From positions 41,461,501 through 41,525,500 of the forward strand of contig NC_090291.1 in assembly GCF_037392515.1 (NCBI RefSeq): a stretch of DNA of 64,000 bases, in the 5' to 3' direction. Below are positions 25,901 to 36,300 of the stretch, piece after piece (the stretch's first letter is position 1; every line of letters starts with the position of its first letter). Origin of the DNA: Haliotis asinina (lineage: Eukaryota > Mollusca > Gastropoda > Lepetellida > Haliotidae). A program made the translations under genes and the position numbers. The notes beneath the pieces were generated by a model, which was given only the letters and a program-made list of their open reading frames with translations, was not told where the DNA came from and did not search any database.

Positions 25901-27781
25901 GGCGATGGGATAGCCCAGCGGTTAAAGCGTTCGTATGTCACGTCAAATCCCCGGGTTCAAATCCACACATGGGTAAAGCTGGAATATTACTAAAAGCTGT
26001 GTAAAACTCACTTGCTGGCGTTCTCATTGACTCTCTCGTTTTAAACACTTAAGATTCACCACCGCCCGATTTTCCTGGAATGTTTCTAAAAGGCGTAGAA
26101 CCGTACTCAGAACTTTCATGTTTGTTTTTTCCGCAGGTTCCAATACCTATCCCTGTTATCATGTTCCTGGTGTCCATCTACCTGGTGATAGCCCCGATCG
26201 TGGACAACCCACAGATGGGGTTCTTGTACGCCTTCCTGTTTGTCATTGGAGGGCTCCTTCTGTACTTCCCGTTTGTACATTTCAACTTCAAGCTGTGGGG
26301 ATGGGGTGAGTATGCTGGACAATACACAATGCTATATACAGAAGCTTGGTGTTAAGGATTCTCTGTTAACTAAATATCGATCGATAATCGCGAAATATCG
26401 GAAATTATAGTGTGTAAGAGAATTAAAAATTGTTGAGAATTGTTTGTCTCACAAACGATAATGTACGATGCTATCGCTAACAGTCTTCAAATTTTTCCTC
26501 TCAACGATATTTTCGATTATCGATCATTTAGCCCTTGTTTGTGTAAGTGGCGATTCAATTTGTGTATTCGCATCCGGTAAAACTCATCGAAAAAAAACAC
26601 ACTTTGGTAACATATGGTGTATTTGGGATTACACTTTCTTACTAAAGTACAGATTCTGGTAGTTTCGTCAGGTAAATCTCCTCCGGGAAGCCACACTCTC
26701 TGAGTCAGGCACCTAGTCACCAGCACTCAGTCAGCTCTTGGTTGTTATATATTGTAAAAGCCACAATGTTTAATATCCGAGAAAAACAGTTAAAACTGCG
26801 ACACAATGTATTAGGCATGTAGCCACACTGTATTCAATTGTGATCATATTATGGTCAGTTTACAGTCACAGTGTAGCCACAATGTAGTCACTCGATATGA
26901 AATGGTTATAACATTATCACATCGTGATCAGTGCGTAGTCGAATAAACTGTATTAAACGTTGACACAGTGTAACAGTTCTAGCTACGTAACCAGGTATTA
27001 ATCGTTTTGTGAAAAATGTAAACACAATGTCGTTCTAAGATCTAGGTTGTCTTCAGCAACCCATGCTTGTCGTAAGGGGCAACTAACGTGGCCGATGGTC
27101 AGACTCACTGACTAGGTTGACACACGTTTTTGTATCTCAGCTGCTTAGATCGATGCTCATGTTGTTGATCACTGGATTGTCTGTCTACCTGGTCCAAACC
27201 TGAGTATTTACAGACTTCCGCGGCATGGCTGGAATATTGCTGATTGCAGAGTCAAACAACAAAAGCGAAAACAAAGCAAAGTGCAGTTGCATAGTAGCCA
27301 TTTCAATGACTATAGATATTAGTATTTGTGATCTCTGTGTAAATATACTACAAACAAAAAGTGTGGGAACACCCTAAATCTTGACAGTCATACCCTATAG
27401 GAAACATTTTGGCACTTCAAACGACATGTTAGAACTTGCAGTGAGGCAACTGATTCCATATCCGTTGAGTTTGAGTAAAATCAAACATAGCACCATGTTT
27501 GATTCAAACGCTCAAACACATCAGACTAGCGACTTCCGTTAAGTGGACAAAAAGTTTCAGTTACCTTTGAGCATACATGACCTGATCACTAGTAAGATTG
27601 TACATGCCTATAAAAGTTTAGAATGTTTCCGTACTTTGTTTGAAGACTTAGTATATTTATATTTATTTGTGAAATACGAATGTCACTGAAAACATCTTTG
27701 TGTGTCATTCCAGATCGCATTACTATGTACTGCCAGCTCATCTTTAACATAGTTCCGTCATCTGTGGAGCCTGATGAATAA
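10947..27781 (+). CDS. SLC7A9-like: b(0,+)-type amino-acid transporter light chain (SLC7A9-like), 13 coding exons
   Basis: Member of the APC/SLC7 light-subunit family, plasma-membrane exchangers of cationic and neutral amino acids that pair with an SLC3 heavy chain. Exons inferred from GT-AG junctions with continuous phase: 10947-10968, 15047-15208, 15784-15885, 17362-17601, 18340-18465, 19031-19130, 22461-22505, 22890-23013, 23973-24076, 24790-24886, 25285-25434, 26137-26305, 27714-27781, giving 502 residues, normal for the family. Visible marks: substrate-site GSGIF at residues 62-66, SYAELG at 99-104, AYDGW at 247-251, about 12 hydrophobic segments, and Cys160 in the loop after the third segment, where light chains carry the cysteine disulfide-linked to the heavy chain. 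The C-terminus, ending VEPDE, also resembles SLC7A9. The sister group y+LAT (SLC7A6/7) is the main alternative. The first exon is the least certain; in-frame ATG 15028 is the other possible start. Introns carry SINEs, a 30-bp minisatellite and an LTR-like element. Confidence 0.88.
10969..13867. other. First part of the proposed transporter intron 1, little recognised
   Basis: If the candidate first exon is right this is intronic. It includes a family A SINE scrap at 11818-11866 (CCAGACAATCCAGTGATCGA). An open but start-less frame at 11947-12180 matches nothing I recognise. Confidence 0.4.
13868..13955 (+). mobile_element. SINE family B, 3' part only
   Basis: GAAGCCCATTTCTGGTGTCC, then the AATATTGC core and a CACTCACTCAGTCA tail. 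The tRNA-like head is missing. Confidence 0.7.
15476..15613 (+). mobile_element. SINE family B (tRNA-derived), with clear pol III boxes
   Basis: A-box-like TAGCTCAGTGG at 15485-15495 and B-box-like GTTCGATTCC at 15529-15538, spaced as in tRNA genes. They are followed by the SINE body (CCATTTCCGGTGTCCCC) and a tail. It lies in transporter intron 2. A functional tRNA is unlikely because no acceptor-stem pairing is seen and the body continues as SINE. Confidence 0.8.
16092..16701. mobile_element. Possible solo LTR or TIR element, 610 bp
   Basis: Begins TGTTACG and ends CGTAACA, the TG...CA form of LTRs with a short inverted repeat. The - strand contains a TATA-like GGTATAAATATACGG near 16445-16460, so it may be a - strand LTR. 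No 4-6 bp flanking duplication is evident. The flanks resemble two halves of the foldback repeat at 32904, suggesting insertion into such a copy. Confidence 0.4.
19147..19390 (-). mobile_element. SINE family A, near complete
   Basis: The + strand shows the tail (TTTACGCCGCACTCAGCAAT), then the core (CCAGTGATCAACATCATGAG) and the head side (GGGTTACTGAAGAACAGTTC). It lies in the transporter intron before the 22461-22505 exon. Confidence 0.85.
20033..20120 (+). mobile_element. SINE family A, head fragment
   Basis: GGTCTTCAGTAACCCATGCT, then AGGCGACTGACGGGATCGGG and GACTTGGTTGACAC; the core and tail are absent. Confidence 0.7.
20293..20480 (+). mobile_element. SINE family A
   Basis: Starts at GTAAGAGGCGACTAACGGGA. 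The core GTTGATCACTGGATTATCTG is present, and it ends in GCGGCGTAAAACTGAACTCA followed by CTCACTC. Confidence 0.85.
20666..20813. mobile_element. 148-bp MITE-like element
   Basis: Terminal inverted repeats TATACTGAACAGCAAA / TTTGCTGTTCAGTATA, with TA ends as expected of mariner/Tc1-type integration. A related degenerate copy is at 43529-43643. Confidence 0.6.
21344..21572 (-). mobile_element. SINE family A
   Basis: The + strand opens with GTTTTACGCCGCACTCAGCA and continues through GACAATCCAGTACTCAACAG to ACCCTGATCTACACGGG. Confidence 0.8.
23066..23252 (-). mobile_element. SINE family A, directly after a transporter exon
   Basis: Begins about 55 bp past the donor at 23014. The core GACATGTGTCAACCAAGTCG is intact and the head end is truncated. 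Confidence 0.8.
23644..23901 (+). mobile_element. SINE family A, near complete
   Basis: Contains a short internal duplication of GACAAACGG around 23698-23722. Core and (ACTC)n tail are present. It ends about 70 bp before the acceptor of the 23973 exon. Confidence 0.8.
24336..24436 (+). mobile_element. SINE family A, head fragment
   Basis: CAGGTGGTCAGGCTCGCTGA through GTAGATCGATGCTCTTGATG; truncated before the core. Confidence 0.7.
24576..24640. repeat. (CTCAC)13 microsatellite
   Basis: Thirteen perfect pentanucleotides in a transporter intron. Confidence 0.95.
25063..25185 (-). mobile_element. SINE family B, decayed
   Basis: Tail-like AATATTCCACCACGG, then GTACCCATGTGGGGAATCGA (B-box side on the - strand) and CCCCACCGCCC. 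Confidence 0.65.
25574..25880. repeat. 30-bp minisatellite, about 10 copies
   Basis: Unit contains AAGTAAGGTGGTCCAACATA followed by ATCCTAGCGA. It lies in the last-but-two intron of the transporter and is open in frame on both strands because 30 is divisible by three. Confidence 0.9.
25903..26012 (+). mobile_element. SINE family B
   Basis: A-box-like TAGCCCAGCGGTTAAAG and B-box-like GGTTCAAATCC. The body is short, and the tail runs into AACTCACT. Confidence 0.75.
27045..27260 (+). mobile_element. SINE family A
   Basis: GTCTTCAGCAACCCATGCTT through TTGTTGATCACTGGATTGTC to GGAATATTGCTGATTGCAGA. It lies in the last transporter intron. Confidence 0.8.
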
Positions 27782-29737
27782 CCTGCCTTTTCAAAGCTGA
27801 AGGCTAATGTCTCTGAACAAAGACTAGAATTCATGGATGTTAGCTTCCTTGTTTTGTGTTCCTCAAATTAAAAAGCTGGCATCCATAGATTCTCTCCTTT
27901 ATGAAGGCTAATGCTGTATCAGCATGACCCATGATCATCGCAAAGGCAAGATCAGAACAGAGGCAACATACAGCAACATCCGACATCAGTGGGAGGTGTT
28001 GGAAATAGCTCCTTCTCTCACAACACCCATTGCCAAGAACTTGTTACCGACGAGCGCTAAACTTTGTTCTTGAGGTGTGAGGTGTGGGGGCATCATCGAG
28101 AGGCCAAATACTTACTGTTTCTGCTTAAGCACATTCTTGGAATGATCTGCTCTCTTTTTGTAATTTTAAGTGGACATGTAGCAGATCTTCCCAAGTTTCT
28201 TCATAAATCCTTGTATTGTGCACCTTCGTTTGCCCGGTCATTGTTAATACGGATAACTCCTATGTGCATTTAATGTTATGTGTATTAAATGTGTTCATTA
28301 TTATATACGATGCCTCGAATAGCTGAAACGGCGCGAAGAAATATGAAACCACCCACAACTACTTACGTATCATTCGTAAATCAGGATGTGTGTATGTCCG
28401 GGTTAACGAGGTTGTGTTTGAATTCAGTTTTAACACAACGTTGAGTACTTTGGAAGACGGTGTTTCTGAACTCTGTAGAGTTGTCTCCCTCTACCAGTCC
28501 CACGATTTGATTGTCATGGGTTCAGAGTATAGATGTGCCCCGTGTATGAATGGCTAGTACGTGTCGGGTCACTTAAGTATCCACGTATAAGACCTTCTTC
28601 ATGTTAGCCTTTCATCCCACGTGAACACAAAGCTGACAGTCAAAGATGTAACTGAATTATACACTGTTGAAAGTAAAAAAGCATTCCTATACATATTTAA
28701 TGAAATATCTGCCGAATTCGCTCGTTCACCTGGCCAGATATAAAACGGTTTAACCGCTTATATAGCACGTTAAAATCAACTCAAGGTGTTGCTCATTTAA
28801 CTGAAATTATACCATTGAAAGCAGCCTTGATCCCACCCCCTAGTATTAGACAAACCGTACGTATAACTTATATGTAAAATGCCAACAAGATGCATCGTTA
28901 GGTTAGTAAATGATATTTGTTTGAATGTGACATCATCAGTGGATCCTGTCGGAATTCCCTTGAGTAAAGAGGAGCCCTTTCATTGACAACTTGCACGTTA
29001 TCGTTTTGATGGATGACTGTGGCATCTACACCGAAACATCGCAACTATATCAATAAAGAAATTGTGTATCCATAAAATGTGTTCCACTTCATCAAACCAG
29101 GGGTAAATGCCACTTAAAGCAGTTGGAATGGGTAAAAAATATCATTATGATATCAGTTTTCAGGATAGTATTTTAACGCATCAAACAATTGAAAATATCA
29201 ATGAAATGTATATATGTTCACTCCAATCTTACATATGTTTATAGAAAACAGGTTTCACATAACGTCCTTAGCCCTAAGGTGATTGTAACCATGCTTTAAC
29301 ACAGGCAGTTACGGTAGTGAAAGGCCTGAGCTCACTTTGTGTAATGGGATCCAGGGAATGAACCTGAGGAACGGACCTACTTTGTAACTGTGCCTTCCGT
29401 TCTAGGATCAGTATAACTCGATTTACTTGTTTACATTTTTATACCGTTTACATTATATACAGTGTACTTGTATATTTTTGATATTCTGATAATTTTGAAA
29501 TAAATTGTCCGCAGTATATTTCCGTTAGTATGTTTATAATTCGGGGTGGAGCAGGACCGTGACTTCCCCGCTTGACATCGTCCTCCCTAGACAAAGGAGT
29601 TACCTCCCTTCCAAAGTCCGGTTTTTCTAGCGTGAAATTCGTGGCTCGATCTTAGCGCCACCAATGGCTACTACGAGACACGTCCTTCTGTATCCTCCAT
29701 GTTTTATCTTTCTAACTGACAGTTTAATTTTATACTG
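27782..29737 (+). other. 3' flank of the transporter gene, no further gene seen
   Basis: About 1.9 kb after the transporter stop codon. Poly(A) signal candidates on the + strand are ATTAAA at 28284-28289 and AATAAA at 29052-29057. No reading frame here resembles a known protein, and no tandem array is obvious. Part of it is presumably 3' UTR. Confidence 0.4.
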
Positions 29738-29945
29738 GATAACCGCGAAGATCCGAGTTAGAATTGGTCTTCAGTAACCCATGCTTGTTGTAAGAAGTTG
29801 TGTTAGACTCAGTAGTCATCGTCACAGTGACCCCAGTTGCGTAGATCGATGCTCATGATGTTGATCACTGGACTATCTGGTCCAGACTTGTTTAACTACA
29901 GTCCACCCCCGTACAGCTGGAATATTGCTGAGGGCGGTGATAAAC
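29738..29945 (+). mobile_element. SINE family A, between the two convergent genes
   Basis: AACCGCGAAGATCCGAGTTA head, core GTTGATCACTGGACTATCTG, end GGAATATTGCTGAGGGCGGT. Confidence 0.8.
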
Positions 29946-30170
29946 AGCAAACAAGCAAAGCAGACGGGAAACCGTACAACCATGCGTTGTTCAGATCCAC
30001 TCGAATTATTCCGCATTATTCCGAATTATTCCGTTAAGATCCAGTCGGATTATTCCATTAACTACGTCACACCTCGGTCAGTACCAAAGTACGATTTAAC
30101 TGCAGCATTTCAACTGTACATCTGCTCATGTGGTAGGAATAACACGACGGCTGATTTTTTTGGAAATGAT

Positions 30171-30176
30171 TTTAAT
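30171..30176 (-). promoter_or_regulatory. Candidate poly(A) signal of the oxidase gene
   Basis: On the - strand this reads ATTAAA, about 137 bases past the oxidase stop codon. It is the nearest canonical or near-canonical signal downstream of the stop. Transcript ends were not available. Confidence 0.4.
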
Positions 30177-30312
30177 GATTAATACATAGAATTCATATCA
30201 AGTAGCACTTTTGTATGGACCGCCTCAACCGCCTACAGATTGGGTTGTATAACATAATAGTCACGTGAACATCAATATGAGTTTCAACACAATGGCACCA
30301 AGGGGAGATAAT

Positions 30313-33300
30313 TCAAAGTCTTGATGTAGGGGTACACATTTCTTTGACAAGTTCTGCTGCGTGAACGGCCGTTCCCCAACTCAGACTGATGCCAGTCGCC
30401 CCATGTCCGTAGTTATGCACAACCTGGAAATGAGACCAACTTTTAGGAGACTAACGTCGCTTTTAGTATTTATTTAATAACACAGAGAGGACACGTCTAG
30501 GGTCGGTGGCGTACTTTGGTTAAGTTGTTGTTTAACACTGACCTCAGCAGTATTTCAGCTATATGGCGTTAGTTTCTAAATAATCAACTCTGGACCTCAC
30601 AATCCAGGTATCAAAAACATGCGTATCGATCTTCGCAACTGGGATCCGATGACATGTGTAAACCGAGTCGGCGAGCCTGACCACCTGATCCTGTTAGTCG
30701 CCTTTACGACAAACATGGGTTACTGAAGAACAGGTCTAACTCGGATCTTCATGGGTTTCGTTGGCGTAGTGAAAGCCTTCTCCGCTATATAAATGCGGTG
30801 TACCACCATACGCGGCTAACTGGCACTCACTAACCCTTTGTACAGACAAGGTAACCTGGTGGCGCAGGCATAAGTGTTACTCTGCATGTCTCGAAGTACT
30901 GATACCAAGATCCACGACTTGTGTTCCATAATACGAAGAGAGACCCGTCTGCTAACAATGGGAAATGCGTTCCTTAAACTTAAAGAGAACCAAGTTGTAT
31001 TGTTTTATCATCAATGAAAGACTGTGTCAAAGATACAAGCCAAGTGAGGTTCAAACTGTAAGAAACAATAGTGGATGTACTCATACTGATTATGAGTAAA
31101 GTGTCCTGGTTCAGTTTGAGGATTATGTGGAACATGCAGACACTCTGACTCTCAGAAAATAGCTTTGATTAAACTGATTAGGTGTATCCATCTAAGCCAC
31201 AAAGCCCTTTCGTAACCATAAGAAGATTCTGCTAAAGGAATATGTGTATGAATCACTGACAGCGACCCCAAACACTCGCACAGTGCCTCCTTTCACAAAG
31301 CACTAAGGTGATCGTAAGTCCTTAATGTAACCTTAATGCAATACTATAGAATGAGAGTTAAGGTTAACCCTTATAAAGATTGCTTCGCGAAAGGTGTTCC
31401 AGTTCGTCAGTGTTTACACTAAAAAACTACGTGAAGATCTTAGTACAAACAGGGAATTGATTTACACATCACATAATGAACCTGACCTCCTACCTTGAGG
31501 CTCTTGTCTCCATATCTGATGACCTCAGTTTCCACCCTGGGGGGTACTCTGTAGGGCCTCAGACCCGTCCACTCCCACAACGGTTTAGCTTTCTGGAACC
31601 AAGAGGACAATCACCATACAGATTCTCCAAGGTCAAGGTCTTAAACAATGTTTTGTCAATTTGCATGTTGTTTAACGGCGAACAAGGCCATATACCAGGT
31701 ATGTTGAGGTTGTCTGTAAATAATCGAGACATGACCAGACAATCCATTGATCAACAACGTGAGCATAAATATACGCACTGGGATACGATGACATGTGTTA
31801 ACCAAGTCAGCGAGTCAGGTCAGCCCACATGCTCCCGTCCATCGCCTCTTATTACAAGCATAGTTTACTGAAGATCAGTACAAACCTGGATCTTCAAGGG
31901 TAACTCAGCTCGTATACCTAGAGTGTAAGCAAAGCTTTCGCCAATTTAGATGGCCACTGACTTCACCGTTTCAGCTTTTCGTATGTACCCTACTACAAAG
32001 TGAACCTATTGCTAAGGTGATCGTAACTCATGATCACATTCCTTCACACACCTTTTCAGTTTTATCCTCTAGTGAGTGGGTATGGCTGCGGTGTGTCAAG
32101 GTGGGGGAAGGGAGTAAGAGTGACTGTTTTCTTTTACCAGATGTCAACGGAAATGGAATTACCTTGAAGGGAGGCCATATTTTTGTGATGTTCTTCCAGA
32201 TGTGCTCGGACGTTTCATGGCGCACGCTGGTGTCATAATCCCCGACTGTCTTGATGCCTCCAATAGCAACGTTGTCCACACTGAAACAATCGACGATGCT
32301 TCTGCTATTCACCATCCCCGATATCTCCAGGGTATACGTTCCGATAAGTTCCGTAGATGGACGCATCTACGGGTCGGCCAGATAATTTTATTACCTCCCT
32401 TTGCTGACTCTGCATTCTAACAGTAGCCTGTCAAGTAGGCCGCCGTTACAACCGAGCTTGCCAGTATCAACAAAGATAGCGGTCGCAGCTGAGAAGGTTC
32501 AGAAATCATACAGTGAAATTAATAGATCCAAATCTTTAAAAAATACATGGAAGAACGACTTTTAACTCTTTCAGAGAACCTCTGCATGGTTTGTGTTGCC
32601 AAGTTTAATCGGTTAGATAATTTAAAAAGCGAAAGTGAGTTGTGATTGGTTCGCTCAACTTGCCAGCATAGACACCTGATTGGATGAAAAGCAAGCCAAG
32701 GGAGGTAATAAATTCATCGGGCCGACCCGTAGATGTGTCCAGGGTATAGTAGAAACTTATGATGAATATACATGTAACATACAGGTTTACGTTGAAATTA
32801 TACTGATTCTGTAAACATAACTCGATTATAATGATTCATGTTTTCCATACACAAACGTTTCTGTGCAAATCATGAAAGGAGACTAAGGTTATCAGGGTCT
32901 AGATTTTCGAAGCTCTCTTAGATCAAAGATAGTAGTAAGTCAGTGTTACTGTAAGGTACTTAAGACTATCTTTGCGCTAAGAGAGCTTCGAAAACGTAGG
33001 TTTGCAGATCAGATGTACAGATCATGACACCAGATAGGGACACAACATCAACATCCAACACTATACACAGATCCTGACATCATGAGATACGGAGACAACA
33101 CCAACATCCAACATTATACACAGATCCTGACATCATGAGATACGGGAGACAACACCAACATCCAACACTATACACAGATCCTGACATCCTGAGATACGGG
33201 AGACAACACCAACATCCAACACTATACACAGATCCTGACATCATGAGATACGGAGACAACACCAACATCCAACATTATACACAGATCCTGACATCATGAG

Positions 33301-36300
33301 ATACGGGAGACAACACCAACATCCAACACTATACACAGATCCTGACATCATGAGATACGGAGACAACACCAACATCCAACACTATACACAGATCCTGACA
33401 TCATGAGATACGGAGACAACACCAACATCCAACACTATACACAGATCCTGACAACATGAGATACGGAGACAACACCAACATCCAACACTATACACAGATC
33501 CTGACATCCTGAGATACGGAGACAACACCAACATCCAACACTATACACAGATCCTGACATCATGAGATACGGAGACAACACCAACATCCAACACTATACA
33601 CAGATCCTGACATCCTGAGATACGGAGACAACACCAACATCCAACACTATACACAGATCCTGACATCCTGAGATACGGAGACAACACCAACATCCAACAC
33701 TATACACAGATCCTGACATCCTGAGATCCGGAGACAACACCAACATCCAACACTATACACAGATCCTGACATCCTGAGATACGGAGACAACACCAACATC
33801 CAACACTATACACAGATCCTGACATCATGAGATACGGAGACAACACCAACATCCAACACTATACACAGATCCTGACATCATGAGATACGGAGACAACACC
33901 AACATCCAACACTATACACAGATCCTGACATCATGAGATCCGGAGACAACACCAACATCCAACACTATACACAGATCCTGACATCATGAGATACGGAGAC
34001 AACACCAACATTCAACACTATACACAGATCCTGACATCCTGAGATACGGAGACAACACCAACATCCAACACTATACACAGATCCTGACATCCTGAGATAC
34101 GGGAGACAACACCAACATCCAACACTATACACAGATCCTGACATCATGAGATACGGAGACAACACCAACATCCAACACTATACACAGATCCTGACATCCT
34201 GAGATACGGAGACAACACCAACATCCAACACTATACACAGATCCTGACATCATGAGATACGGAGACAACACCAACATCCAACATTATACACAGATCCTGA
34301 CATCCTGAGATACGGAGACAACACCAACATCCAACACTATACACAGATCCTGACATCATGAGATACGGAGACAACACCAACATCCAACATTATACACAGA
34401 TCCTGACATCCTGAGATACGGAGACAACACCAACATCCAACACTATACACAGATCCTGACATCATGAGATACGGAGACAACACCAACATCCAACATTATA
34501 CACAGATCCTGACATCATGAGATACGGAGACAACACCAACATCCAACATTATACACAGATCCTGACATCCTGAGATACGGAGACAACACCAACATCCAAC
34601 ACTATACACAGATCCTGACATCATGAGATACGTAGACAACACCAACATCCAACACTATACACAGATCCTGACATCCTGAGATACGGAGACAACACCAACA
34701 TCCAACACTATACACAGATCCTGACATCCTGAGATACGGAGACAACACCAACATCCAACACTATACACAGATCCTGACATCCTGAGATACGGAGACAACA
34801 CCAACATCCAACACTATACACAGATCCTGACATCCTGAGATACGGAGACAACACCAACATCCAACACTATACACAGATCCTGACATCATGAGATACGGAG
34901 ACAACACCAACATCCAACACTATACACAGATCCTGACATCATGAGATACGGAGACAACACCAACATCCAACACTATACACAGATCCTGACATCCTGAGAT
35001 CCGGAGACAACACCAACATCCAACACTATACACAGATCCTGACATCATGAGATACGGAGACAACACCAACATTCAACACTATACACAGATCCTGACATCC
35101 TGAGATACGGAGACAACACCAACATCCAACACTATACACAGATCCTGACATCCTGAGATACGGGAGACAACACCAACATCCAACACTATACACAGATCCT
35201 GACATCATGAGATACGGAGACAACACCAACATCCAACACTATACACAGATCCTGACATCATGAGATACGGAGACAACACCAACATCCAACACTATACACA
35301 GATCCTGACATCATGAGATACGGAGACAACACCAACATCCAACATTATACACAGATCCTGACATCCTGAGATACGGAGACAACACCAACATCCAACACTA
35401 TACACAGATCCTGACATCCTGAGATACGGAGACAACACCAACATCCAACACTATACACAGATCCTGACATCCTGAGATACGGAGACAACACCAACATCCA
35501 ACACTATACACAGATCCTGACATCCTGAGATACGGAGACAACACCAACATCCAACACTATACACAGATCCTGACATCCTGAGATACGGAGACAACACCAA
35601 CATCCAACACTATACACAGATCCTGACATCCTGAGATACGGAGACAACACCAACATCCAACACTATACACAGATCCTGACATCCTGAGATACGGAGACAA
35701 CACCAACATCCAACACTATACACAGATCCTGACATCCTGAGATACGGAGACAACACCAACATCCAACATTATACACAGATCCTGACATCATGAGATACGG
35801 GAGACAACACCAACATCCAACATTATACACAGATCCTGACATCCTGAGATACGGAGACAACACCAACATCCAACACTATACACAGATCCTGACATCCTGA
35901 GATACGGAGACAACACCAACATCCAACACTATACACAGATCCTGACATCCTGAGATACGGAGACAACACCAACATCCAACATTATACACAGATCCTGACA
36001 TCATGAGATACGGGAGACAACACCAATATCCAACACTACGCACAGATCCTGACATCAGATCCGGGACACAACACCAGTTGGACATCGGAATCCCGACAGT
36101 ACACATGTCAAAGACAGTACACAGGTCCAAGACACTATACAATACCAAGACACTACACAGGTCCAAGACACTACACAATACCAAGACACTACACAATACC
36201 AAACACCACACGGATCTTGAAAGACCGCTATCGTTGAGGTCAGAAAAAAATATGTCTCACATTATCGCCCAGACATATTAGTAAATCATAGCCCCTGTCA

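Noticed and set aside
33018..36056. CRISPR-like regular array
   Set aside because: Whole units repeat head to tail with no unique spacers, in a eukaryotic intron; it is a minisatellite.
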